A stretch of DNA of 64,000 nucleotides from Candidatus Didemnitutus sp. (GCA_019634575.1 JAHCAY010000001.1:1798001-1862000), one strand, 5' to 3'. Counted from the first letter of the stretch, positions 45,296-54,398 are shown. Notes: generated by a model not told the origin, from the sequence alone. Translations and numbers: made by a program.

Positions 45296-46897
45296 ATGAG
45301 CCATGCCCCGGTAGCTTTCATGAGTTACGTTCGCTTCGACGATCAGCACGAAGAAGGACGTCTGAGTCAGTTCCGCGAACGCCTGAGCGGTGAAATCCGT
45401 CTCCAAACCGGCGACGCGTTCGACATTTTTCAGGACCGCAACGACATCAAGTGGGGCGAGCAATGGCAGGCGCGCATTGAGGACACGCTCGACGCCGTGA
45501 CTTTCCTCATCCCGATCATCACGCCCGGCTTCTTCAAAAGTCACGCGTGCCGGACGGAGCTGGAGCGCTTCCTCCAACGCGAAAAGAAACTGAAACGCGG
45601 TGACCTCATCCTGCCCGTTTACTACGTCGAGTGTCCGGTGCTCGGCAATGCGGCCAAACGCAAGAGCGACACGCTCGCCGAAATCCTAGCCGCCCGCCAA
45701 TACGCCGACTGGCGCGAACTGCGTTTCGAGCCGCTCACGACACCCGCCGCCGGGAAGACCCTCGCCCAACTGGCGACCCAAGTCGTCGCCGCCTTGGAAC
45801 GCGTCCCCGCCGCAGCAAAAGCGGTCACGCCGCCCAAACCGACGCGCAAGCGCAGATCGCATCCGGCAACGATCACCGCCCCCGCCGTCAGCAGCGCCGC
45901 GAACGTCGGTCCAGTCGGCACGCCGAAGATTTCCGCTCGAACCGAGCCCCCGACCTTGATCGTCGACGCCATGCATCGCGGCGACCATCCCACCCTCACA
46001 GCGGCGCTCGCCGCCGCCATACCCGGCAGCCGCATCCTCGTGCGCCCGGGGCTCTACAACGAAGGCGTGGTGATCGACAAGCCGGTTGAAATCGTCGGCG
46101 ATGGGGAGCTCGGAGAAATTGTCATCGAAGCGACGGCCAAGGATGTTGTGCTCTTCAAGACCAGTATGGGACGCATCGCAAACTTGACCCTTCGCCAGAA
46201 CGGCGGTGAAAGATGCTTCGGTATCGATATCGCGCAGGGGCGTCTCGAGGTCGAGGGCTGCGACATCACCAGCCGCAGCCTAGCCTGCGTAGCAATCCAC
46301 GACGGAGCCGACCCGCGCCTACGCCGCAACCGCATTCATGACGGAAAGAGATCTGGAATCTTCGTCTACGAAAACGGCATGGGCACTCTCGAGGATAACG
46401 ACATCTATGCACATGCCCTCGCGGGCATAGAAATCAAGACCGGGAGTAATCCAACGCTCCGTCGCAATCGCATCCACGACGGGATACAAGGCGGCGTGCT
46501 CATCCAGAAGGACGGACTCGGCACCCTCGAGGACAACGACATCTTCGCCAACTCATACAGCGGCGTAGAAATCACGAAAGGTGCCAATCCCACCTTGCGC
46601 CGTAACCGCATTCATAACGGAAAACAGAGTGGCCTCTTTGTGCACGCAAAAGGACAAGGCACGTTTGAGGACAATGATATTTTCGCTAACGCATTTGGCG
46701 GAGTGGCAATCACGGAAGAGGGCAATCCCACTTTTCGCCGTAATCGCATCACGAAGAATAACTACCGAGCCATCAGGATATTCCAAGGCGGTGGCGGCAC
46801 CTTTGAGGACAACGATCTCCGGGAAAACGCACTCGGAGCGTGGGAGATTACAGCCGACTGTGCGAGCAAAGTTATACGCACACGTAATCTGGAATAA
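45296..46897 (+). CDS. TIR domain fused to right-handed parallel beta-helix
   Basis: 533 residues. Residues ~5-145 form a TIR domain: VAFMSYVRFDD, DIFQDRNDIKWGEQW and SHACRTELERF, with Glu88 or Glu90 at the position of the NAD-cleaving Glu of TIR enzymes. A basic linker follows (KPTRKRRSHP). From ~218 the protein is a parallel beta-helix of the pectate-lyase/NosD type, with a perfect 46-residue period repeated about four times starting at 339, 385, 431 and 477. Each unit reads like P.LRRNRIHDG...G....G.GTLEDNDI. Later repeats are less GC-rich than the surroundings. ATG at 45296. The gene is flanked by a 30-bp direct repeat. Function is unknown. Confidence 0.85.
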   Translation: MSHAPVAFMSYVRFDDQHEEGRLSQFRERLSGEIRLQTGDAFDIFQDRNDIKWGEQWQARIEDTLDAVTFLIPIITPGFFKSHACRTELERFLQREKKLKRGDLILPVYYVECPVLGNAAKRKSDTLAEILAARQYADWRELRFEPLTTPAAGKTLAQLATQVVAALERVPAAAKAVTPPKPTRKRRSHPATITAPAVSSAANVGPVGTPKISARTEPPTLIVDAMHRGDHPTLTAALAAAIPGSRILVRPGLYNEGVVIDKPVEIVGDGELGEIVIEATAKDVVLFKTSMGRIANLTLRQNGGERCFGIDIAQGRLEVEGCDITSRSLACVAIHDGADPRLRRNRIHDGKRSGIFVYENGMGTLEDNDIYAHALAGIEIKTGSNPTLRRNRIHDGIQGGVLIQKDGLGTLEDNDIFANSYSGVEITKGANPTLRRNRIHNGKQSGLFVHAKGQGTFEDNDIFANAFGGVAITEEGNPTFRRNRITKNNYRAIRIFQGGGGTFEDNDLRENALGAWEITADCASKVIRTRNLE

Positions 46898-46944
46898 ACC
46901 TTCGTCAGTCACTCGACTCGCACCGCGGGAACACCTGTTCTCCA

Positions 46945-46974
46945 CCCGCGCGAGGAGTGACGCGGCCTCAGTGC
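46945..46974. repeat. Right copy of 30-bp direct repeat
   Basis: Same 30-nt sequence as 45077-45106 with two adjacent changes. Here the final part carries the antiporter stop codon (minus strand, 46968-46970), whereas the first part repeats the end of the phosphatase-hydrolase gene without coding it. The two copies are 1868 bp apart and bracket the TIR-beta-helix gene. Confidence 0.88.
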
Positions 46975-48095
46975 CCCTCGCCCCCCGTCGGCTTCGCCGG
47001 CAGCGCGGCGAGCGCGACGATCGTGATTACCAAACCGGTCAACAGCAGCCACACCGCCCAGCCCGCGGGGACATCGGGCGCCTTCAGCAGCGCGTCGGCG
47101 GCGAGCGCCACGAGGGTGAAGTTCGGGCAGAGCAGGAGGTAGGTGTCGCGCCCGCCGCCGAGCGGAGCGCCGCGCGCGTGCCACAGCTGCCGCGCCGCGA
47201 TGATGAGCGCGCCGGCGATCACCGCGTAGAGCGCCTCGCGCGACCACAGCGCCGCCAGCGGCACCTGCGTGCCGAGCGCGGCGAAGAACAGCGGAATCAG
47301 GAAGCGCCGCGAGATCGGCGCGAGGTATTCCTCGAGGTGCTTGCCGTCGTGCTCCACCCGACTGGAGAACAGCCCGAGGAAAAACGCCGTCTTCGGCCCG
47401 GATAGACCGAAGCGCTCGCCCACCGCGCAAATCGCCAGCACGAGCAACGTCACGAGGTGCAGCCGCCAGTGCGTCGCCCGCTCGAGCACCGCTTGCAGCA
47501 AACGTCCGACGTGCACGGCCGCGCGGCTGCACACGTAGACCACCAGCGCCATGCCCGCGAGCTTCAGCGCGAACAGCCACGTCGGCGCGCGGCCGAGCAC
47601 GGCGGTTTCCACGGCGAGCAGCACCACCGCGAGCACTTCGAGCAGCACCATCACCGAGAGCACAAATCGGCGGCTCGCCCCGTCGAGACCGGGAAAATCC
47701 TTCCACGCCGCGTGCGCCATGCCCACCGCGCACGCGCTCAGCGCGGCCGCGGCGAGGAACGACTCGAGCCAGCCGAGGCCGGCCAACCGGGCCAGCGCGA
47801 TCAGCACCGGATACTGCGGCAGCACCCAACGCGCGACATAGCGCAGCGGCGCCCGCAGCTCGCGCCACACCGGAAGGTCGATCTCGAGGCCGACCTCGAA
47901 GAGCAGCAGCACGAACCCGATCTGGCCCGCCTCGCGTAGCATCTGGCCGACTTCCGGCCGCACGAGCGGCCCGACCAGCAGCCCGAAGCACACGAACGCC
48001 GGATACGCCAGCGCCGGCCGCCCGAGCCAGCGGCACACGTCCGGCACCGCCATCACCAGCAGAAGCAGAATTACGAGCAGCTCGATGCTCGTCAC
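46968..48095 (-). CDS. Cation:proton antiporter, CPA2 (Kef-type) membrane domain
   Basis: 375 residues with 10-12 membrane helices, lacking the cytosolic RCK/TrkA domain of full KefB/KefC. Visible family blocks: LAYPAFVCFGLLVGPLV, QIGFVLLLFEVGLEIDLPV (the conserved E.GLE helix) and SGPKTAFFLGLFSSRVEHD. It should exchange Na+ or K+ for H+ across the inner membrane. The ATG at 48095 is the only good start. Its 3' end converges on the TIR gene, separated by the direct repeat. Confidence 0.85.
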   Translation of the reverse strand: MTSIELLVILLLLVMAVPDVCRWLGRPALAYPAFVCFGLLVGPLVRPEVGQMLREAGQIGFVLLLFEVGLEIDLPVWRELRAPLRYVARWVLPQYPVLIALARLAGLGWLESFLAAAALSACAVGMAHAAWKDFPGLDGASRRFVLSVMVLLEVLAVVLLAVETAVLGRAPTWLFALKLAGMALVVYVCSRAAVHVGRLLQAVLERATHWRLHLVTLLVLAICAVGERFGLSGPKTAFFLGLFSSRVEHDGKHLEEYLAPISRRFLIPLFFAALGTQVPLAALWSREALYAVIAGALIIAARQLWHARGAPLGGGRDTYLLLCPNFTLVALAADALLKAPDVPAGWAVWLLLTGLVITIVALAALPAKPTGGEGH

Positions 48096-48201
48096 GCCGG
48101 CCCCTCCGCCCGGACAGGCACCCTACGGTTGATCTCAACGGAGATTCGTCGCCACATGCCCGCATGAAGCGCCGCGCGCTCCACCCGTGCAAGCCGAACC
48201 C

Positions 48202-49038
48202 TCAGCCCCGGCGACGGCGCCAGCACGCGACGCCGATGAAACCCAGGCCCAGCGCGAACAGCACGTAAGTCGACGGCTCGGGCACCACCGAAACGCCTCC
48301 GGAAAGATACGTATCCGAGAACGCAAAGCTCAGCACCTCGTGCTTGCCAAAGGCCGACCCCGTCGCGCCGGTGACGCCGACGAACGCCGTCGAACCGCCG
48401 ATCGTGTTCGCGATGTTGATCGATTGGGAAAGCAGTGCCGCGGTCGGGCGCACACCGTTCTGGCTCGCCCGCACCTCGAGCACGGTGCCGTTGTAGTCCA
48501 CCCACACAGTCCAGTTCGTGCCATTGTCGAAGGCGCTCGAGACGCCGGCCGTCGCGAGCGACGTCAGGTTGCCGTTCGTGTCGATGCCGATGTGGTTGGA
48601 GTCCGGGTCCCACGAATTTTTGAAAGTGTCGAACTCGACCGCGACGCTGTTGCCGATGCCGTTCGTGCCGCCGCGCGCCCCATATCCCAGCGCCTCACCG
48701 CTGCCGCCAAGCGCCGTCGCTCCCGCGCGCTGGATGACGAACGCCAGACCGTCCGCGCCCGCGGCGATGCCGTCGCTGATGCCGCCCGGACTCGAGATGC
48801 GGAACTCGAAGGCCGCGCTGAACCCGCTGACGTTGTAGCTGGACGTGGTGAAGAACGAGCCGCTCCGATCCTGCTGGTTCTGCGCGAGCAGGATCGCCCC
48901 GTTGCTCACCTGCGCGGAGTTCAGAGACAGGCCCGTGGTGCTCGTGAAATCCCGGTAGAGCACCGTCTGCGCCTCCGCCCGCCCCGCGAGGGTCGCGAGA
49001 ATGCACAGCGCAAAAATGCTGAGTCGTGGGGAGCTCAT
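48202..49038 (-). CDS. Lectin-like PEP-CTERM protein
   Basis: 278 residues. Signal peptide MSSPRLSIFALCILATLAGR, cleaved near AEAQ. The mature part is a legume-type (L-type) lectin fold: AFEFRIS, ADGLAFVIQRAG, AVEFDTFKNSWDPDSNHIGI and SFAFSDTYLSGG. The C-terminus has a classic sorting signal VVPEPSTYVLFALGLGFIGV followed by CWRRRR. A target of an exosortase, possibly the one at 17363, although that lies 30 kb away. Sugar-binding residues (Asp/Asn in loops) are consistent but unproven. No signalling neighbour is adjacent. Confidence 0.9.
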   Translation of the reverse strand: MSSPRLSIFALCILATLAGRAEAQTVLYRDFTSTTGLSLNSAQVSNGAILLAQNQQDRSGSFFTTSSYNVSGFSAAFEFRISSPGGISDGIAAGADGLAFVIQRAGATALGGSGEALGYGARGGTNGIGNSVAVEFDTFKNSWDPDSNHIGIDTNGNLTSLATAGVSSAFDNGTNWTVWVDYNGTVLEVRASQNGVRPTAALLSQSINIANTIGGSTAFVGVTGATGSAFGKHEVLSFAFSDTYLSGGVSVVPEPSTYVLFALGLGFIGVACWRRRRG

Positions 49039-49199
49039 GCCGGTCGTGGGCCAAGGTGAAATCCCCCCGCGCATGCGCGAGCCAATTTACTCGCGACTGG
49101 GTGAAAATCCGGAGGTCCTTTCGGCTAGGAAACCCACTCCGGTAAATCTCCGATGAATATCTGCCCCATTCTGCCCTGCTGGCATGCGGGGAGCGCCAC

Positions 49200-49922
49200 T
49201 CACAGGTCGCCGCGCTGCGGCCGCAACACGATCTCTTCCACCACGGTCGTGCGACCCAACCGATAAACGTCGAGGAATGCGCGGGCCACATCCTCGGCCG
49301 GCATGATGCGCTCCGGCGCCACGCCGCTCCCGCTCCACGAGGGCGACCACGTCGCCCCCGGATGCACGCAACACACGCGCACGCCGGCCTCGCGCGTCTC
49401 GGCGCGCAACACCTGTGCGAGGCCGGTCACGCCGAATTTTGCGGCGCAATACGCCGCGGCGTTCGGATACGCGCCGAGTCCCGCGATCGAACTCATGAAG
49501 AAAATATCCCCGCGCCGCCGCGCCGTCATCGCGGGCAGGAACGCCCGCGTGACGAGGAACGCGCTGCGCAGGTTCACCGCGATCATGTGATCGAACGCCG
49601 CGACCGTCGTGTCGGCAAACTTCGCCTGCGTGAACGCACCGGCGTTGTTGATCAGGACGTCGACGGCACCGAAGCGCTTCGCCACGGCGCGCGCCAGCTT
49701 CGCCACGGCGGCCTCGTCGCTCGCGTCGCCCGGGAACGTCGCGGCCTCCGCGCCGAGCGCGGTGCACTCGGCGGCGACCGCGCGCAGGTTGCGCGCGTGG
49801 CGGGCGACCAGCGCGAGACGGACGCCTTTCACTTCGGCGGCGAACACGCGGGCGAGGGCGGCGCCGATGCCTTGCGAGGCGCCGGTGATGAGCACGACGG
49901 GGGCGGGGGATTTCGATTTCAT
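49200..49922 (-). CDS. Short-chain dehydrogenase/reductase (SDR)
   Basis: 240 residues, classical SDR. Cofactor loop TGASQGIGAALA (residues ~13-24), NNAG at ~90, and catalytic Ser-Tyr-Lys in SSIAG...YCAAKFGVTGL. The N-terminus is MKSKSPAPVVLI. It catalyses NAD(P)-dependent oxidation or reduction of an unknown alcohol, ketone or fatty acyl substrate. The start overlaps the upstream membrane gene by 4 bp, so the pair is one transcript. Length is normal. Confidence 0.9.
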   Translation of the reverse strand: MKSKSPAPVVLITGASQGIGAALARVFAAEVKGVRLALVARHARNLRAVAAECTALGAEAATFPGDASDEAAVAKLARAVAKRFGAVDVLINNAGAFTQAKFADTTVAAFDHMIAVNLRSAFLVTRAFLPAMTARRRGDIFFMSSIAGLGAYPNAAAYCAAKFGVTGLAQVLRAETREAGVRVCCVHPGATWSPSWSGSGVAPERIMPAEDVARAFLDVYRLGRTTVVEEIVLRPQRGDL

Positions 49923-50197
49923 CGGAGTCGGAGCAAGCCTGCCAGACCGAGCGCGAGCGCGGCGACGACCAAAATCCGGCCGTAGAGCGGCAGGCGCCGC
50001 GCGAGGCCGCGCGTCTCGGCTTCGACGCGCTCCGCCTCCGCCGTCCGGCCGGCGCGGCGCAGATTTTCCGCGTAGTTCTCGCGATGCCGGAAGGCGTTCC
50101 TCAGCGCACTGTTCACGCGCCAGAGGAAGAAACCCAGCAGCAACAGCAACGCGGCGACCGTCAACAGGGCCGTGCCGCGCGTGAGTTCCTGCCACAT
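49919..50197 (-). CDS. Small two-helix membrane protein
   Basis: 92 residues. Two membrane segments (LLTVAALLLLLGFFLWRV, residues ~11-28, and YGRILVVAALALGLAGLLRL near the C-terminus) flank a charged helix (RHRENYAENLRRAGRTAEAE). ATG at 50197, 13 bp after the folE2 stop. It overlaps the SDR start by 4 bp (ATGA), showing translational coupling. No known family; it may anchor or modulate the SDR. Confidence 0.7.
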   Translation of the reverse strand: MWQELTRGTALLTVAALLLLLGFFLWRVNSALRNAFRHRENYAENLRRAGRTAEAERVEAETRGLARRLPLYGRILVVAALALGLAGLLRLR

Positions 50198-50210
50198 GCG
50201 CCGCCTTTCG

Positions 50211-51191
50211 TCAGCAGAGCAGCGCGCCGAAATCCATGAAGTCGGCGGTGAAGCCGCCCTTCACGCCCTTGCAAATCACGCTCACGGCGTCGTGCGAGTG
50301 CAGCGACTCGAGGTGCGAGCACGCGATGCGGAAGTCGACGATGCGCTTCTCCGCGTCGAACTCCTTGTAGAGCAGCCGCGCGGCGTCCTCGACGAACTTG
50401 AGATACGCGCCATTGAGCTCGGCGAACGCCTGCTCGTCCTCGCGCTTCACCATCACCTGCGTCTCGGTCTGGAGCGCGCGCAGGCAGAGTGCATGGATGT
50501 CCTCGATCCAGATTTTCTTCCCCGGCGCCTCCTCGACGGTGACGCGCGCCTTGCTGCGTTGCGAATGCGGCACGGTGTAGGCGGCGCGGTGGTCGCGCGC
50601 ATGCTCGCTGAGTTCGGCGGAGCACGGACAGGCGGACGAGTAGACGAAGTCGAAGTGGATGAAGCGCCGGTAGCGTCCGTCGCGGGTCATCACGCCCTCG
50701 AACGCGACGTTGTAGAATTGGTAGCCCTCGAGGCCGCTGCGCAGGCTCTCGCGCAGCATCGGGTAGGAGAACGAAATTTTCAGGCGCGCATCCTTGCTGT
50801 CGATGTTGCGCAGGTAATTTTTCAGCACCTTGCCCATCCACTCGCCGGTCGTGACCTCGTCCTTGTGCTCGTAGAAGGTCCGCATGATGCGGCTCATGTT
50901 GATGCCCTTCAGCTCGGCCTCGAGCGACACCGTGCCGGTGACGCTGGTCTCGAGCGTGTGCGTCTCGCCGGACTTCGCGCGGTATTTGAGCGGCAGTTTG
51001 AAGTTGTGGATGCCGACCTGCTGGATCGGGACGTTCGCGCCCTGGATGGCGTCGTGCGCCGCCTCCATCATGTCCGGCAGCGAGGCGCGATAGGCCGGCG
51101 TGGCGCGGAACTTCGCGTCGTAGCCGCGCGCGATGCGCGGCGCGGTGCCGGCGGCGGAACGGTGGAGATACATCGGCTTCGATTTGCTCAT
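50211..51191 (-). CDS. folE2: GTP cyclohydrolase FolE2 (type IB)
   Basis: 326 residues. FolE2 converts GTP to 7,8-dihydroneopterin triphosphate, the first step to folate and to queuosine. The characteristic CPCS motif ([14 protein letters not shown], Cys188/Cys190) binds the catalytic metal, and the N-terminal [15 protein letters not shown] is diagnostic. This form works with Mn or other metals and is often used under zinc limitation. It is followed, 50 bp upstream on the minus strand, by the PTPS/QueD gene, which uses its product. Confidence 0.96.
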   Translation of the reverse strand: MSKSKPMYLHRSAAGTAPRIARGYDAKFRATPAYRASLPDMMEAAHDAIQGANVPIQQVGIHNFKLPLKYRAKSGETHTLETSVTGTVSLEAELKGINMSRIMRTFYEHKDEVTTGEWMGKVLKNYLRNIDSKDARLKISFSYPMLRESLRSGLEGYQFYNVAFEGVMTRDGRYRRFIHFDFVYSSACPCSAELSEHARDHRAAYTVPHSQRSKARVTVEEAPGKKIWIEDIHALCLRALQTETQVMVKREDEQAFAELNGAYLKFVEDAARLLYKEFDAEKRIVDFRIACSHLESLHSHDAVSVICKGVKGGFTADFMDFGALLC

Positions 51192-51241
51192 GGAGTCGTT
51201 TTTCTACGGGGGACGATAACCGGTGGGACGCGCGCCGGGCG

Positions 51242-51748
51242 TCAGGCGGACGCGGGGCCGAAATATTCGGCGAAGTTGCGTGGGGTTTCGTAAAGTCGCA
51301 CGCAGTGCAGGCGCGCGTGCGGCAGGTTGATGTGCGGCGCGATCTCATGCCAGAACGCGATCACGAGGTTCTCGGTCGAGGGAATGATGCCGCGGAGGAA
51401 ATCGACTTCGTCGTTCAGGTTGCGGTGATCGCACTTGTCGACGATGGCGCGCTGGAGGATGCGCTTCAGCTCGGCGAGGTCCATGAGGTAGCCGGTCACC
51501 GGGTCGGGCCGGCCGCGCAGGGAAACTTCGAGGACGTAGTTGTGGCCGTGCCAGTGTGGATTGGTGCAGAGGCCGTATTGCGCCTGATTCCACGCGAGGC
51601 TCTTCGTCGGGTTGTAGAGCCGGTGCGCGGAGTTGAAATGCACCTGGCGCGTGATCGTCACGACCCCGTCGAGCACGCGCACGGCCGCCGGCTGGGCCGC
51701 GCGGGCGGTGGCGGGACGACGGGAACGGGCGGTGCGTTTCGCAGGCAT
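51242..51748 (-). CDS. 6-pyruvoyl tetrahydropterin synthase / QueD-like
   Basis: 168 residues. Zinc ligands are in HFNSAH and HWHGHNY, with a Cys between them (YGLCTNPHWHGHNYVLEV). The family uses 7,8-dihydroneopterin triphosphate, the FolE2 product, to make 6-carboxytetrahydropterin (queuosine route) or 6-pyruvoyl tetrahydropterin. The basic N-terminal 25 residues (AKRTARSRRPATARAAQP) are an unusual extension. The ATG at 51748 is preferred over a TTG five codons further upstream. Operon with folE2. Confidence 0.9.
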   Translation of the reverse strand: MPAKRTARSRRPATARAAQPAAVRVLDGVVTITRQVHFNSAHRLYNPTKSLAWNQAQYGLCTNPHWHGHNYVLEVSLRGRPDPVTGYLMDLAELKRILQRAIVDKCDHRNLNDEVDFLRGIIPSTENLVIAFWHEIAPHINLPHARLHCVRLYETPRNFAEYFGPASA

Positions 51749-51876
51749 GGAGGGACGAGCCAAGCCAGTTTCCCCGCCGCGTCAACTGCGCCGCCCGCCC
51801 GCGGCCGGTCCGCCGCCGTCGCTGAGGCCGACTTTTCCCTTGCTCCACGCCACGCGCGCGCCGCTCAATCGCCGCG

Positions 51877-52674
51877 ATGCCCGTGCGGTTTCGCATTCTC
51901 GGCAGCGGCAGCAACGGCAACGCCGCTCTTCTCTCCACCGGCGACACTCGCGTGCTCGTGGACGCGGGCTTTTCCGCGCGCCGCCTCGGCGAAATGCTCG
52001 CCGCCGCGGGCGAATCGCTGGAGCGGATCGACGCCATTTTCCTCACGCACGAGCATGGCGATCACGCCGCAGGGCTGAGCGGCCTCGCGAAGCACCCGCA
52101 CATCCGCGTCTTCGCGAATCACGCCACGGCGCAGGCCGTGCAGCGCTCGCTCAAGCATCGCGCCAACTGGCAGGTGTTCGAGACGGGCGCGACATTCCGC
52201 TTCCGCGACCTCGAGGTGAGCGCCTTCTCGGTGCCGCACGACGCGCAGGACCCGGTCGGCTTTTTCATCTCGCACGGACACGAGGGCGATCTCTTCGCGC
52301 CGCGCCGCACGCTCGCGTGGCTGACCGACCTCGGCCATGCGCCGCAGCACGTGCGCGAGCGCGTGCGCGACGCCGATGTGCTGGTGATCGAGGCGAACTA
52401 CTGCCCGCGCCTGCTCGAGGCCGACACGAAGCGCCCGTGGTCGGTGAAGCAGCGCATCAACGGCCGGCACGGCCACCTTTCCAACGAAGCCGCGCGCGAA
52501 CTGCTGCAATCCGTCGCGAATCCGCGCTGGCGCCACGTGTTCTTCGCGCACCTCAGCCGCGACTGCAATTCACCCGCGGCGGTCGAGGCCGCGTGCGGGC
52601 CGGCATTGGCAGCGCTGCGATGCAGCTTCTCGGTCGTCGCGCCGGGCGGCGCGAGCGAGCTGCTGGAGTTTTGA
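51877..52674 (+). CDS. WalJ/YycJ-type MBL-fold hydrolase
   Basis: 265-residue metallo-beta-lactamase-fold protein. The N-terminal LGSGSNGNAALLSTGDTRVL and metal motif LTHEHGDHAAGL are typical of the YycJ/WalJ subgroup, with H....H....D; VFFAHLSRDCNSP completes the site. WalJ proteins have nuclease-like activity and link to replication/division coordination in Firmicutes; for other phyla the role is unknown. The ATG at 51877 opens the domain. Divergent from the QueD gene. Confidence 0.88.
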   Translation: MPVRFRILGSGSNGNAALLSTGDTRVLVDAGFSARRLGEMLAAAGESLERIDAIFLTHEHGDHAAGLSGLAKHPHIRVFANHATAQAVQRSLKHRANWQVFETGATFRFRDLEVSAFSVPHDAQDPVGFFISHGHEGDLFAPRRTLAWLTDLGHAPQHVRERVRDADVLVIEANYCPRLLEADTKRPWSVKQRINGRHGHLSNEAARELLQSVANPRWRHVFFAHLSRDCNSPAAVEAACGPALAALRCSFSVVAPGGASELLEF

Positions 52675-52877
52675 CGGCGAACTCCGTCTCCGGCAGCGCC
52701 ATCGCGCGCGGCGACGGGACTAGCGCGAGAACTCCAACGCGATATCGTCCGTCGACCCGGAAACCGAGCGACCGCTGTAGGCAGCGAGCTTGTTCGCGCC
52801 CCACCTGCTCCGGCGAACCCGAAGCACGGACCGGCACGCGTGCAACCGCGAGACCAGGCCGCCGCTCGATCAGTGCC
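52675..52877. other. Intergenic region without visible gene
   Basis: About 200 bp between the WalJ-like gene and the terminator of the transporter. Several short GC-rich frames exist but none has coding character, and I see no promoter or repeat in it. Confidence 0.5.
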
Positions 52878-52907
52878 AAAGAAAAACGCCGCCTGCACGG
52901 CGGCGTT
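52878..52907 (-). terminator. Rho-independent terminator of the organophosphate transporter
   Basis: On the minus strand a 9-bp stem AACGCCGCC/GGCGGCGTT with a 5-nt loop (52885-52907) is followed by a TTTTTCTTT run. It lies 24 bp after the transporter stop. Confidence 0.9.
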
Positions 52908-52931
52908 GGGTGAAAAGCCAGAATCGATCGC

Positions 52932-54398
52932 TCAGGCCGAAGTCGGCTTGTTCTCGTGTTCGTCGATGTATTTGCGCGTCGCCGCGGGCAGCTCGTTCCA
53001 GATGCGCCAGGCGATGATGCCGCCGGCCAGCGCGAAGGGGATGAGGAACATCGGCCACCAGCGCCAGCTCAGGCCCGAGAGGTAGCCGACGCACACGGAC
53101 TGCACACCGCTACCGAGATAGACGCAGCCATCGACGATGCCGGAGCATGTCGCGGTGGCCTTGCGGCCGCCGAAATCCGCCGCGGCCGTGCCGGACATCA
53201 GCGAGTGCACGCCGGTGACGGCGGCGACGATCAGCAGCGCGGCCACGCCAACCAGCACTGGCATCGAGAAGATGGTCATGGCCATCACCGCGGCCATCAT
53301 GAGCATGAACGCGGAGAAAATCGCCGCCGGCGGCCCGCGTCGCGATTGGAAGAACTTGTCCGAGATCAACCCGCCGGCGAAGCCGCCGATGATGCCGAAG
53401 ATGCAAAGCAGCAGGCCCCAGTTCTTGAGAATGGCCTCGGCGCCGGGCTGCGGCACGTCGTGGGCGAAGATTTTATACCACTGCATGATGCCGTTGCGCA
53501 GGACGCCGGACGTCAGCTCCACACCGGCCAGCATCAGCATGAGCGGGCTGCCAAAGACTTTTTTCAACAGGTCGAGCGTGGTGTATTCCTCGTGCATGTG
53601 GCCGGAGGAGGCGTCGTGCGTGTCGAGGTGCGGGAAACCGGCGTCTTCGGGCGTTTCCTTGATGAGCCACCAGTCGAGCAAGACCCAGAAAAGGATGATC
53701 GCCGCCGGCACGAAGAACGCCGCCCAAGTCGCATCGGTCGTCGCCCCTGCCGGCACGAAGACCCGTTGCAACAGGGCCGTGAGCCCGCCCATCGCGCCGT
53801 CGGCGTGAAGCTTCGTCATGTCGATGATCGCCTCGACCCAGTCGAAGGCGAAATAGACGCCGAAGGAGATCAGCGTCCCGAAGATCGCGCCAAACACGCC
53901 GCGCTCGCGCACGTGGAACCAGTTCGCTTTCACCTTGATGATCGAGACCGCGCCGTAGCTCTGGAAATACATGTTCAGCGCGTAGGTGATCGAGAGCACC
54001 CACACGAGGTTCAGCTGCATCCGCTGCGTGACGACCAGCCAAGTCACGACGCCCATCGCGATGTTCGCGAGCGCCGAGCCCACGCCGGCGATGATGATGC
54101 CCTTCTTGCCGCCGATCTTGTCCACCAGCGGGCCGTTGACGAGGAACGACAGTGCGTAGACCCACGTGCCCGCGGCGAAAATGATGCCGAAGTCCTGGTT
54201 GGTCATCAGCGCGCCGAAGGAATTCTTCGCCACCGCCAAGTTGTAGCGCCCCATGTAGAGGAACGAGTAGGTCATCCCCAGCGGGAACCAGTTGATGAAC
54301 CGCCGGCTCAGGAACCACGGGCCGTGCTTGAGCGGGTTGTTGTAGAAGTAGATGCCGACGACGACGAGAAGGCAGAGGGCGACGATGCTGAGCGACAT
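52932..54398 (-). CDS. Organophosphate:phosphate antiporter-family MFS transporter
   Basis: 488-residue MFS permease of the OPA type, related to GlpT and UhpT/UhpC, with about 12 membrane helices. Conserved segments include FLYMGRYNLAVAKNS, FLVNGPLVDKIGGKKGIII, TYALNMYFQSYGAVSIIKVK and GRKATATCSGIVDGCVYLG. It probably exchanges glycerol-3-phosphate or hexose-phosphate for phosphate. The ATG at 54398 (MSLSIVALCLLVV) starts a first membrane helix; longer frames are less likely. No adjacent kinase is seen, so regulation is not evident. Confidence 0.88.
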   Translation of the reverse strand: MSLSIVALCLLVVVGIYFYNNPLKHGPWFLSRRFINWFPLGMTYSFLYMGRYNLAVAKNSFGALMTNQDFGIIFAAGTWVYALSFLVNGPLVDKIGGKKGIIIAGVGSALANIAMGVVTWLVVTQRMQLNLVWVLSITYALNMYFQSYGAVSIIKVKANWFHVRERGVFGAIFGTLISFGVYFAFDWVEAIIDMTKLHADGAMGGLTALLQRVFVPAGATTDATWAAFFVPAAIILFWVLLDWWLIKETPEDAGFPHLDTHDASSGHMHEEYTTLDLLKKVFGSPLMLMLAGVELTSGVLRNGIMQWYKIFAHDVPQPGAEAILKNWGLLLCIFGIIGGFAGGLISDKFFQSRRGPPAAIFSAFMLMMAAVMAMTIFSMPVLVGVAALLIVAAVTGVHSLMSGTAAADFGGRKATATCSGIVDGCVYLGSGVQSVCVGYLSGLSWRWWPMFLIPFALAGGIIAWRIWNELPAATRKYIDEHENKPTSA

